64,000 nucleotides of DNA, from the NCBI GenBank assembly GCA_963732655.1, contig CAVTAI010000012.1:62001-126000 (forward strand), written 5' to 3'. Position 1 is the stretch's first letter. Each line of letters begins with the position of its first letter. The notes below the pieces were generated by a model. The model saw only the letters and a list, made by a program, of their open reading frames with translations. It did no database searches and was not told the DNA's origin. Source of the stretch: CAVTWS01 sp963732655. GTDB lineage: Bacteria; Actinomycetota; Acidimicrobiia; Acidimicrobiales; SHLQ01. Made by a program: the position numbers and the translations under genes. This document shows, piece after piece, positions 1-7,159 of this stretch.

Positions 1-306
1 GACGCCGAGATCATGGCTCCGCGCACCCCGTCGCCGCGCCGCGACCCAGGCCACGGCCGGCGTCGGGCACACCCCGAGCGACGAGACGTCAGCACCCGCG
101 GCGACCATGCCGGCGATCAGCGCACCCTCGAGATCGGCTCCTGACTCCCGGGTGTCTCGTCCGACGATCCAGCGCCCCGCGCCGAGCGCCTCCACGGCCG
201 CCCACCCCAGGTCGCGCGCGTAGCCCAACGTGAGGTCTCGGTAGGCCACGCCACGGACACCGTCGGTGCCGAAGCTCGGGCGGATGGCAGGGGGGTGAGA
301 ATCCAT
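1..306 (-). CDS. glmM: phosphoglucosamine mutase, N-terminal part, frameshifted at the window edge
   Basis: Start of GlmM, which converts glucosamine-6-phosphate to glucosamine-1-phosphate for cell-wall precursors. From the ATG at 306 the frame gives FGTDGVRG (residues 12-19), then GRDTRESGADLEGALIAGM and PTPAVAW, all typical of the family's N-terminal domain. The active-site serine motif should follow as MISAS(HNP). It is present at about positions 1-15, but in another frame. One extra base in the C run at 26-29 explains the break. The gene continues outside the window. It follows rpsI, the usual actinobacterial order. Identity is firm. Whether the frameshift is real or a sequencing error cannot be told from here. 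Confidence 0.85.
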   Translation of the reverse strand, partial: MDSHPPAIRPSFGTDGVRGVAYRDLTLGYARDLGWAAVEALGAGRWIVGRDTRESGADLEGALIAGMVAAGADVSSLGVCPTPAVAWVAARRRGARSHDLGV

Positions 307-334
307 GCGACGGCGACCGAAGTCGCAGGCCGGC

Positions 335-727
335 TCAGCGCTTGCTGTACTGGGGAGCCTTGCGGGCCTTCTTGAGGCCGTACTTCTTGGACTCCTTCTT
401 GCGTGGGTCACGCGTGAGGAGGCCGGCACCCTTGAGCGCCGGGCGCAGCTCGGGATCGAGGCTGATCAGACCGCGGGCGATGCCGAGCTGCAACGCACCC
501 GCCTGGCCGCTGACTCCACCACCTTCGAGGGTGGCGTCGATGTCGTAGATCTCGTTGGTCTGGGTGAGCCGGAGCGGTTCGGCGGCGTGGCCCCGGTGCG
601 TCTCCGTCGGGAAGTACTCGCTCGACGGGCGACCGTTGATCACGATGTTGCCCGTACCGGGACGGATGCGGACACGGGCGACTGCGCGCTTGCGGCGACC
701 GGTGGCTTGGGTGAGTGGGTGCGGCAT
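335..727 (-). CDS. rpsI: 30S ribosomal protein S9
   Basis: Small-subunit protein S9, 130 residues, the normal length. The basic C-terminal tail ends in QYSKR; in the family this tail reaches the P-site tRNA. The N-terminal segment has GRRKRAVARVRIRPG, and GGGVSGQAGALQLGIARGL is the conserved core. The ATG at 727 has GAGG nine bases upstream. It lies 11 bp after rplM and is co-transcribed with it, as in most bacteria, probably from the promoter at 1256-1285. Confidence 0.97.
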   Translation of the reverse strand: MPHPLTQATGRRKRAVARVRIRPGTGNIVINGRPSSEYFPTETHRGHAAEPLRLTQTNEIYDIDATLEGGGVSGQAGALQLGIARGLISLDPELRPALKGAGLLTRDPRKKESKKYGLKKARKAPQYSKR

Positions 728-738
728 CGTCGTGGACC

Positions 739-1194
739 TCAGGCTTTGGTGCGGGCCTTGGCCCCGGGGATGGCGTGTGGGCTGGGGCCTTGCGCCCCGT
801 GGGGATGCGTGGGGCCGGTGTAGACCTTGAGCTTGGTGAGCTGCTGGCGCCCCAGGCGGTTCTTGGGGATCATGCCCCGAACCGTGCGCCGGATGGCGTC
901 TTCGGGCTTGCGCCCCATGAGGTGACCATAGGTTTCGGTCTTCAAACCACCCGGATACCCCGTGTGGGTGTAGACGAGCTTGCTGTCGGCCTTGCCCGAG
1001 GTGAGCACCACCTTCTCGGCGTTCACGATGATGACGTGATCACCCGTGTCGAGGTGGGGGGTGTAGGTGGGCTTGTGCTTGCCTCGCAGCAGCCGGGCCA
1101 CCTCGGTGGCCAGACGGCCGAGGACCATCCCGTCTGCGTCGACGACAAACCAGTCGCGCTCGATCTCGGATGCTTTCGGAGTGTACGTGGACAC
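739..1194 (-). CDS. rplM: 50S ribosomal protein L13
   Basis: Early-assembly large-subunit protein L13, 151 residues from a GTG start at 1194. That start gives the family N-terminus STYTPKASEIERDWFVVDA and has GAGAG upstream. A longer in-frame reading to 1242 would add 16 residues with no similarity to L13. The motifs LRGKHKPTYTPH, NAEKVVLT and GMIPKNRLGR are clear. It is the first gene of the rplM-rpsI pair. A good promoter lies about 60 bp upstream. Confidence 0.96.
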   Translation of the reverse strand: MSTYTPKASEIERDWFVVDADGMVLGRLATEVARLLRGKHKPTYTPHLDTGDHVIIVNAEKVVLTSGKADSKLVYTHTGYPGGLKTETYGHLMGRKPEDAIRRTVRGMIPKNRLGRQQLTKLKVYTGPTHPHGAQGPSPHAIPGAKARTKA

Positions 1195-1255
1195 GACGGC
1201 TCTCTCGCGGTGCGTCGGGGAACGGCCGGACGGGTGCGCCACGGGCCGAGGGACA

Positions 1256-1285
1256 ACGATACGGGCGGCTCCCGTCGTACGGCAA
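1256..1285 (-). promoter_or_regulatory. predicted vegetative promoter for rplM-rpsI
   Basis: On the minus strand TTGCCG (1285-1280) is followed by an 18-base spacer and TATCGT (1261-1256). It sits in the 120-bp gap between truA and rplM, 62 bp upstream of the rplM start. This matches the TTGNNN/TANNNT form seen before other core operons in the window. Confidence 0.55.
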
Positions 1286-1314
1286 CCTCACCGACCCACC
1301 TTCCTGCCCAGATC

Positions 1315-2127
1315 TCAGGGCCCGTCGAGATCCCCTGGATACATCACGGCGTGGAGCGTGAGCCCGTGAGGTGGTGCGGGGCTCGGCGCGACGTGGCGAT
1401 CCCGTGCGGACAGGATCGACCGCATCTCTCCGGGCCGGCGCCGCCCCCGTCCCATGTCCACCAGCGTGCCCACGATGCTGCGCACCATCTGGTGGCAGAA
1501 GGCCGAACCCTCGATCTCGAACTCGAGACGACCCGACCCCTGGTCGCGCCAGTGGGCCTGCCGCACGGTGCGCACCAGGGTCTGGCTGACGCGGGACTTG
1601 TCACGCTTGCAGAACGACGAGAAGTCCTGCGTGCCCAGGAGCGGGTCGGCGGCCAACCGCAAAGCGGCCAGGTCGAGCGGATCGGACACGTGCCAGGCGA
1701 AGGCTCGTTGGAACGGATCAGCGACCGGCGTGTTGAGGATCCGATAGCGATACAGGCGGCCCACCGCCGAGAAGCGGGCGTGGAAGTCCGCGTCGGCCAA
1801 CTCCACCCGTCGCACGACGAGCGTGGCGCCACACATCCGGTTGACCGACTTCTGCAACTGGTCGGGATCGAGCCGCGCCGGATCGACGTCGACGTGGACG
1901 ACCTGACCCCAGGCGTGCACGCCACGATCGGTCCGTCCGGCACACACCAGTTCGACCGGGTGACGGACGACTGTCTCGATGGCGGCCGCCAGCACTGCCG
2001 CGACTGTCCGCTGACCGGGTTGCAGCGCGAAACCGCGGAAATCACTTCCGTCGTAGGCCACCAGCAACCGAATCCGAACCCGCGAGCCGCAGTCCGGAAC
2101 ATGCTCAACGGGATCGAAAAGCGTCAC
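1315..2127 (-). CDS. truA: tRNA pseudouridine synthase A
   Basis: TruA isomerises uridines 38-40 in the anticodon arm of tRNAs. The 270-residue protein has the catalytic motif AGRTDRGVHA (residues 63-72, nucleophile Asp67), and HARFSAVGRLYRYRI and FCHQMVRSIVG as in the family. The GTG start at 2127 overlaps the stop of the upstream lipoprotein gene as GTGA, so the two are probably translationally coupled. In actinobacteria truA commonly follows rplQ. Here an extra lipoprotein gene sits between them. Confidence 0.95.
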   Translation of the reverse strand: MTLFDPVEHVPDCGSRVRIRLLVAYDGSDFRGFALQPGQRTVAAVLAAAIETVVRHPVELVCAGRTDRGVHAWGQVVHVDVDPARLDPDQLQKSVNRMCGATLVVRRVELADADFHARFSAVGRLYRYRILNTPVADPFQRAFAWHVSDPLDLAALRLAADPLLGTQDFSSFCKRDKSRVSQTLVRTVRQAHWRDQGSGRLEFEIEGSAFCHQMVRSIVGTLVDMGRGRRRPGEMRSILSARDRHVAPSPAPPHGLTLHAVMYPGDLDGP

Positions 2128-3158
2128 CCGTCCAGGTTAGAGAGTGCCTCTTGTTTGCGTTCGAGTAGCGCCACGACGAGCCCTTCGTTTCCCTCGAGGA
2201 CGGCCGCCGATGCTTCGGCGTAGACCTGCTCCTCGATCGGCGTGACTTCGTCGGCGTAACACTGGGCATCGGCCGTGGCGACACCGATCTCGAAGAGCCG
2301 GAACTCCTCGAGCCAGTTTTCCTCGTCGGCGCTCAACCCATCCCGCCCGTCGACCTGCGCCGTCACTGCGTCCGCCGCTTCCGCCACGAGGGCAAAGGAC
2401 TCGTCCTGCGACCCGACCTCGTAGCCGGCCTGGCCCATACACGCGGTCCACGCCTCCATCGCCTCCACCAACCGCGCGTCGGCCGCCACCCGGGCTCCGA
2501 CATCAGCAAAGAGCCGGTCGGCCTCCTCGGTCATATCGCCGTACAGCGACTCGGCGGTGAAGGACCTGAGCGCACAACCGACGTGTGCACCGGTGTCGGG
2601 ATCGATCTCCCGACCGATCATGACCGCGTCATAGGCGACCTGTTCCTCCGCCGGAAGGTTCGCCCGAATCGCCAAGTTGGGATCGTCCGCGTCTGCCGTG
2701 GGTGTCGGCTGTACTGCTGACGGATTGAACATCAAGACTCCAAAGAAGCCGAACCCGCGTTCTGCCGCAGCGGCAACCGGGTCGGGCACGGAGCCGGTCT
2801 CGACCATGTCTGCGGATACGAACGGCACGTACTCGAACCCCTCCGCGGCCATGCAGCCGGCGAGGATCGTCTGGCGTCGCAGCTCAACCAGGTCGGACTC
2901 GTCGTCGACCGACAGGAACTCGATGGGCGTCACGAGTTCTTCGGTCGGCTCGTCGAGCGGTGCGGTCGTCGCGGTCGAGCTCGTCGTGAGCGCAGCCGAA
3001 GCCGCCGCTGACTCAGCAGCCGGAGTCGTCGAATTGCCTCCACATGCGGGGGCCGCACTCACCATGGCTGCCGTGAGCGCGCCGAGCCCTCGACTCAACC
3101 AGCGGTTGGGCAAGCCGCGGCGATCGCCTGGTTGGCGTGGACGAAGCAACTCCACCAT
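2124..3158 (-). CDS. putative lipoprotein of unknown function
   Basis: 344 residues from the ATG at 3158. A longer reading from TTG 3212 has no better ribosome site. The N-terminus is basic (MVELLRPRQPGDRR, then NRWLSRG), followed by a hydrophobic stretch and APACGG, with Cys39 as the likely lipidation site, although Pro in the lipobox is unusual. A Ser/Thr/Ala-rich linker (residues 42-75) leads to a mostly acidic, helical domain with scattered Cys (LAGCMAAEGF, HVGCALRS, WTACMGQAGY, DAQCYADE) that could form disulphides. I recognise no family. It lies between rplQ and truA and overlaps truA by 4 bp. Confidence 0.7.
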   Translation of the reverse strand: MVELLRPRQPGDRRGLPNRWLSRGLGALTAAMVSAAPACGGNSTTPAAESAAASAALTTSSTATTAPLDEPTEELVTPIEFLSVDDESDLVELRRQTILAGCMAAEGFEYVPFVSADMVETGSVPDPVAAAAERGFGFFGVLMFNPSAVQPTPTADADDPNLAIRANLPAEEQVAYDAVMIGREIDPDTGAHVGCALRSFTAESLYGDMTEEADRLFADVGARVAADARLVEAMEAWTACMGQAGYEVGSQDESFALVAEAADAVTAQVDGRDGLSADEENWLEEFRLFEIGVATADAQCYADEVTPIEEQVYAEASAAVLEGNEGLVVALLERKQEALSNLDG

Positions 3159-3219
3159 GAGCGCGGACGAATCCGGCTCCGAGACTCGTTGCGGAACCTC
3201 CCGGTTTCGCAACGAAACG

Positions 3220-3573
3220 TCAAACCAGTTCGATCCGGGCCATGGGGGCGTTGTCGCCGTCGCGGGGGCCCAGCTTGAGGATGCGCGTGTAACCGCCAGG
3301 ACGGTCCGAGTAACGCGGGCCGATGTCGTCGAACAACTTCGAAGCCATCTCCTTGTCCCGCAGGAACGCCATGACCAACCGGTGGTTGTGCAGGCCGCCC
3401 TTGCGGGCCTTGGTGATGAGCTTCTCGGCCACGGGGCGCAGCGCCTTGGCCTTGGCCTCGGTGGTGACGATGCCCTCGGCCGCGAACAGCGAGGCGGCGA
3501 GGTTGGCCATCATGGCCTTCTGATGCGCGGCGTCGCCACCGAAACGGCGACCCTTCTTCGGGCGACCTGGCAT
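3220..3573 (-). CDS. rplQ: 50S ribosomal protein L17
   Basis: Large-subunit protein L17, 117 residues. The start MPGRPKKGRRFGGDAAHQKAM is the family signature. RPVAEKLITKARKGGLHNHR and the C-terminal GDNAPMARIELV complete the fold. It starts 2 bp after the rpoA stop and ends the alpha operon, as is usual. There is no long C-terminal extension of the kind some actinobacterial L17 proteins have. Confidence 0.97.
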   Translation of the reverse strand: MPGRPKKGRRFGGDAAHQKAMMANLAASLFAAEGIVTTEAKAKALRPVAEKLITKARKGGLHNHRLVMAFLRDKEMASKLFDDIGPRYSDRPGGYTRILKLGPRDGDNAPMARIELV

Positions 3574-3575
3574 GA

Positions 3576-4514
3576 CTAATCCCTCTTCCGGAGCGAGAGA
3601 CCCCGCTCGTCGAGTTTGGCGATGACCTCGTCGAGCGACTTCTGGCCGAAGTTGGTGATGGCCAGGAGATCATCTTCGGTGCGGTGGAGCAACTCGCCCA
3701 CCGTGTCGATCTGGGCGCGCTTGAGGCAGTTCCGGGGGCGCTCGGACAGCTCGAGGTCCTCGATCGGGCGGTCGAGGTCGGCCGACCCACCAGTGGTGGC
3801 CGCCGACTCGCCGAGCTCGAGGCCCTCGGCTTCGTCGCTCATCTCCTCGACGAGCTGGATCAGCACCCGCAGCGTGGCGCCGGCCGAAGCGAGCGCATCA
3901 CGGGGGTTCACCGCGCCGTCGGTCTCGATGTCGAGGACGAGGCGGTCGAAGTCGGTCGACTGCTCGACCCGCGTGGGTTCGACGTGGTAGGCCACGCGAC
4001 GCACCGGGCTGAAGATGGCGTCGACCGGGATGACCCCGATGGTGCTGGTGGGGTTGGTGCGGTCGGCGGACAGGTAGCCGCGTCCCCGCTCGATGGTGAC
4101 GTCGACGGCGAGGCGGCCCTTGCTCGACAACGTGGCGATCGGCAGTTCGGGGTTCAGCACCTCGATGTCGGCGTGCTGCTGCAGATCGCCGGCCTTGACC
4201 TCGGCCGGACCCCGGACATCGAGGCGAAGCGTGATGGGCTCGTCGGCGTGGGAGCGCACGACGATGTCCTTCAAGTTCAAGATGACGTCGGTGACGTCTT
4301 CGCTCATCCCCGCCAGGGTGTCGAACTCATGCAGGGCGTCGTCGAAACGCACCGTCGTGATAGCCGCCCCCGGGATCGACGACAGCAGCGCACGGCGCAG
4401 CGAGTTCCCGATCGTGTACCCGAAGCCGGGTTCGAGAGGGCTGATGGAGAACCGCTGACGATTGCCCTCTTCCTCCCCGATCGCCTCGACGCTCGGACGC
4501 TGAATTACCAGCAT
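3576..4514 (-). CDS. rpoA: DNA-directed RNA polymerase subunit alpha
   Basis: Alpha subunit, 312 residues. As a dimer it scaffolds polymerase assembly, and its C-terminal domain contacts UP elements and activators. The ATG at 4514 (MLVIQRPSVEAIG) follows GAGGAGAAGTC. FGYTIGNSLRRALLSSIPG is the dimerisation signature. The C-terminal domain carries LELSERPRNCLKRAQIDTVGEL and FGQKSLDEVIAKL (two HhH-type helices). An acidic linker (about residues 215-240) joins the two domains. It lies between rpsD and rplQ, the normal alpha-operon order. Confidence 0.97.
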   Translation of the reverse strand: MLVIQRPSVEAIGEEEGNRQRFSISPLEPGFGYTIGNSLRRALLSSIPGAAITTVRFDDALHEFDTLAGMSEDVTDVILNLKDIVVRSHADEPITLRLDVRGPAEVKAGDLQQHADIEVLNPELPIATLSSKGRLAVDVTIERGRGYLSADRTNPTSTIGVIPVDAIFSPVRRVAYHVEPTRVEQSTDFDRLVLDIETDGAVNPRDALASAGATLRVLIQLVEEMSDEAEGLELGESAATTGGSADLDRPIEDLELSERPRNCLKRAQIDTVGELLHRTEDDLLAITNFGQKSLDEVIAKLDERGLSLRKRD

Positions 4515-4606
4515 GACTTCTCCTCGGACGGTGGCGTGGCACCCATCGGAGGCCGACGCCCTCGATGGCATGCGGTGGGCTCCGTCAGGACCCACCAGGA
4601 TTGCGG

Positions 4607-5227
4607 TTACTTGCTGTAGAGCTCGACGATCAGCTGCTCACGCACCGATACGTCGATCTGCTCCCGGAGGGGCAGCTCGCGCACGGTGACGGTGAACTTG
4701 TCGTCGCCCCTGGCTTCGAGCCAGGCGGGTATGCCCCGGTCGAGAACGTCGACGTTCCACTGGAACACCACCATCGACCGCGACTTCTGACGCAGGGTGA
4801 CGACATCTCCCTTGCGGACGCGGTAGCTGGGGATCGTGACGCGCTTGCCGTTGACGTCGACGTGGCCGTGGCTCACGAACTGACGGGCCTGGGGGCGAGT
4901 GGCCGCCCAGCCGCCGCGGTAGACCACGTTGTCGAGGCGCAGCTCCAGGTAGCGGAGCATGTTCTCGCCGGTGACGCCTTCACGACGGTTCGCTTCTTGA
5001 TAGAGGCGGCGGAATTGGCGCTCGTTGAGGCCGTACGTGTACCGAGCCTTCTGCTTCTCCTGAAGCTGGACCAGGTATTCCGAGACGTTGCCCCGCCGAC
5101 GGGTGCGGCCGTGCTCGCCCGGCGGATACCCGCGACGGTCGAGGGCCCGCTTCTCTGAGGCAGTACCCCAGATGTTGGCGCCGAGCCGGCGGGAGATTCG
5201 GAACTTGGGGCCGATGTAGTGCGCCAT
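4607..5227 (-). CDS. rpsD: 30S ribosomal protein S4
   Basis: Primary 16S rRNA-binding protein S4, 206 residues. The S4 RNA-binding fold is visible as ENMLRYLELRLDNVVYRGG, then RQFVSHGHVDVNGKRVTIPSY. The N-terminal part has no CX2C zinc motif, so this is the Cys-free paralogue type. In other bacteria S4 represses its own operon; no leader element can be identified here. It follows rpsK by 3 bp and is separated from rpoA by 92 bp. Confidence 0.97.
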   Translation of the reverse strand: MAHYIGPKFRISRRLGANIWGTASEKRALDRRGYPPGEHGRTRRRGNVSEYLVQLQEKQKARYTYGLNERQFRRLYQEANRREGVTGENMLRYLELRLDNVVYRGGWAATRPQARQFVSHGHVDVNGKRVTIPSYRVRKGDVVTLRQKSRSMVVFQWNVDVLDRGIPAWLEARGDDKFTVTVRELPLREQIDVSVREQLIVELYSK

Positions 5228-5230
5228 GTC

Positions 5231-5629
5231 TCAACCCCTCCGACGCTTGGGGAGGCGGCAGCCGTTGTGGGGCACCGGGGTGACATCTTTGATGCCGGTG
5301 ATCTCGATCCCGGCGTTCTGGAGGGCACGGATCGCGGTCTCGCGACCAGACCCCGGGCCCTTCACCTGCACGTCGACCTTGCGCACGCCGTGCTCGGCAG
5401 CTCGACGGGCGGCTGCTTCAGCGGCCATCTGGGCGGCGAACGGCGTGGACTTCCGCGAGCCCTTGAAGCCCACGTTGCCTGCCGACGCCCACGAGATGGC
5501 GTTGCCTGCCTGATCGGTGATGGTGACGATGGTGTTGTTGAACGAACTCTTGATGTGAGCGACACCATGCGTGATGTTCTTGCGCTCACGACGACGGGGA
5601 CGACGGCCCCCTGCGGCTGGTTTAGCCAC
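5231..5629 (-). CDS. rpsK: 30S ribosomal protein S11
   Basis: S11 of the small-subunit platform, near the E site, 132 residues. ITHGVAHIKSSFNNTIVTITD and VKGPGSGRETAIRAL are conserved signatures, and the C-terminus PHNGCRLPKRRRG is canonical. It is spaced 2 bp from rpsM and 3 bp from rpsD, within the alpha operon. Confidence 0.97.
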   Translation of the reverse strand: MAKPAAGGRRPRRRERKNITHGVAHIKSSFNNTIVTITDQAGNAISWASAGNVGFKGSRKSTPFAAQMAAEAAARRAAEHGVRKVDVQVKGPGSGRETAIRALQNAGIEITGIKDVTPVPHNGCRLPKRRRG

Positions 5630-5631
5630 AG

Positions 5632-6009
5632 CTACTTCCTCGCCTTCTTCTTACCGGCCACAGTCTTCTTGGGTCCTTTGCGGGTGCGGGCGTTGGTCTG
5701 GGTGCGCTGGCCACGAACCGGGAGGCCCTTGCGGTGCCGCATGCCCTGGAAGCAACCGATGTCCATCTTGCGCTTGATGTCTTGGGCGACCTCACGACGA
5801 AGGTCGCCTTCGACCTTGACGTTCTGATCGATGTACGCACGGATGCGGCCGACTTCTTCGTCGGTCAGATCACGTACGCGCGTGTTCGGATCGACGCCGG
5901 TACCCACACACACCTGCTTGGAGATGGTGGGGCCAACCCCGAAGATGTATGTGAGCGAGATCTCGACCCGCTTCTCGCGGGGGATGTCGACTCCAGAAAT
6001 ACGTGCCAT
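5632..6009 (-). CDS. rpsM: 30S ribosomal protein S13
   Basis: S13 of the 30S head, which contacts P-site tRNA and forms bridges to the 50S. 125 residues, beginning MARISGVDIPREKRVEISLTY. The signature CFQGMRHRKGLPVRGQRTQTNARTRKG is present, and the lysine-rich tail ends in GKKKARK. It follows rpmJ by 4 bp. Confidence 0.97.
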   Translation of the reverse strand: MARISGVDIPREKRVEISLTYIFGVGPTISKQVCVGTGVDPNTRVRDLTDEEVGRIRAYIDQNVKVEGDLRREVAQDIKRKMDIGCFQGMRHRKGLPVRGQRTQTNARTRKGPKKTVAGKKKARK

Positions 6010-6013
6010 CAGC

Positions 6014-6127
6014 TCACCCTTGCCGCTGCTTGTGCCGCGGGTTGTCGCAGATGACCCGAACCGTGCCGTGACGGCGGATCACCTTGCACTTCTCACAGAT
6101 TTTCTTGACGCTCGGACGGACCTTCAT
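6014..6127 (-). CDS. rpmJ: 50S ribosomal protein L36
   Basis: A 37-residue gene read directly: MKVRPSVKKICEKCKVIRRH and onward, ending RHKQRQG. Cys11, Cys14, Cys27 and His32 form the zinc-binding set of the C+ form of L36. The ATG at 6127 lies 53 bp downstream of infA and the TGA at 6014-6016 is 4 bp from rpsM. infA-rpmJ-rpsM is the standard order. Confidence 0.97.
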   Translation of the reverse strand: MKVRPSVKKICEKCKVIRRHGTVRVICDNPRHKQRQG

Positions 6128-6180
6128 GATCGGCCTTTGTTCTCACACGACCACGGGGACGATCATCGTCCCGTTGGCCG

Positions 6181-6405
6181 TCACTTGTACCGGTACGTGA
6201 TACGACCCCGTTGGAGGTCGTACGGGGTCAACTCCACCTGGACCCGATCCCCGGGAAGAATGCGGATGTAGTGCATGCGCATCTTTCCGGAGATGTGAGC
6301 CAGAACCTCGTGCCCGTTCTCGAATTCGACTCGGAACATGGCGTTCGGTAGTGACTCTTTGACCGTGCCTTCGAGCACGATCGCGTCTTCCTTGGGCTTC
6401 GGCAG
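6181..6405 (-). CDS. infA: translation initiation factor IF-1, apparently with a CTG start
   Basis: IF-1 binds the 30S A site during initiation. The body LEGTVKESLPNAMFRVEFEN, AHISGKMRMHYIRILPGD and QRGRITYRYK is unmistakable. Family members are about 72-74 residues. No ATG, GTG or TTG lies in frame at the right place; the next one upstream, a GTG, would add 15 residues. A CTG at 6405 stands six bases after a perfect GGAGG and gives 74 residues beginning (M)PKPKEDAIVLEG. I infer CTG initiation. A promoter lies about 65 bp upstream. There is no map gene between adk and infA. Confidence 0.9.
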   Translation of the reverse strand: MPKPKEDAIVLEGTVKESLPNAMFRVEFENGHEVLAHISGKMRMHYIRILPGDRVQVELTPYDLQRGRITYRYK

Positions 6406-6471
6406 GGGTGACCTCCAGATCGAACCAACGGGCGTGCACGTGCGCCACACGACGCCCAGGGCCAAGAGACG

Positions 6472-6500
6472 ACGCTAGCGTACCGAACGCGCAGAACCAA
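6472..6500 (-). promoter_or_regulatory. predicted promoter of the infA-alpha operon
   Basis: TTGGTT (6500-6495), a 17-base spacer and TAGCGT (6477-6472) on the minus strand, in the 191-bp gap between adk and infA and about 67 bp upstream of the CTG start. The spacing is ideal for a housekeeping sigma factor. Confidence 0.6.
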
Positions 6501-6596
6501 CTCGCTGGTGCCGATGAGGTCGGGTGCCGGCCGGACCAAGCCGGGCCAGGTGTCAGGTGGTCACGGGAACCAGACCGTAGCGTAGATCCGGGCACG

Positions 6597-7157
6597 TCAG
6601 GCGCGCTCATCGATGACGCACCGAAGGCGGTCAAAGACCTCGTCCTCAGTACCGCGACCGTCGACCACGACCAGTAGCCCATGGTCGTCGAACCACTCCA
6701 GCAACGGCGCCGTCTGCTCTTCGTACAGCTCGAGCCGGCGGCGAATGCCCTCGACGGTGTCGTCGGCGCGCCCACGAGCGAGCATACGTGTGGTCACCTC
6801 GGCCACGGGCACGTCGAGGTTCACGGCCAGGTCGAGCGGGCGGTCCCCGAGGAATCCCTGCAGGGCCTCGGCCTGGGCGGGGGTGCGCGGGAAACCGTCG
6901 AGCAGGACACCATGGGTGCGGATGTCGTCCTTGGCGAGCCGCTCGGACACGATCCCGTTCATGACGTCGTCGGGGACGAGCTCGCCCACGTCCATTAGCG
7001 CTTTGGCCGTCAGGCCGAGCTCGCTGCCCTCGGACGCGGCGGCCCGCAGCATGTCGCCGGTGGAGACGTGAACGGTGCCGTAGTGCTCGACGAGACGCAC
7101 GCACTGCGTGCCCTTGCCCGAACCCTGGCGACCCAGGATGACCAGATGGAGCGCCAT
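6597..7157 (-). CDS. adk: adenylate kinase
   Basis: Interconverts ATP + AMP and 2 ADP. 186 residues from the ATG at 7157 (MALHLVILGRQGSGKGTQ). The P-loop GRQGSGKGT is at residues 9-17, and LLDGFPRT and RGRADDTVEGIRRRL follow. The LID is the short form without the zinc-binding insert, which accounts for the length (long forms are about 215 residues). The frame stays open far upstream through secY, but nothing there resembles Adk. It starts 2 bp after the secY stop, as in the spc operon of many actinobacteria. Confidence 0.96.
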   Translation of the reverse strand: MALHLVILGRQGSGKGTQCVRLVEHYGTVHVSTGDMLRAAASEGSELGLTAKALMDVGELVPDDVMNGIVSERLAKDDIRTHGVLLDGFPRTPAQAEALQGFLGDRPLDLAVNLDVPVAEVTTRMLARGRADDTVEGIRRRLELYEEQTAPLLEWFDDHGLLVVVDGRGTEDEVFDRLRCVIDERA

Positions 7158-7159
7158 GA

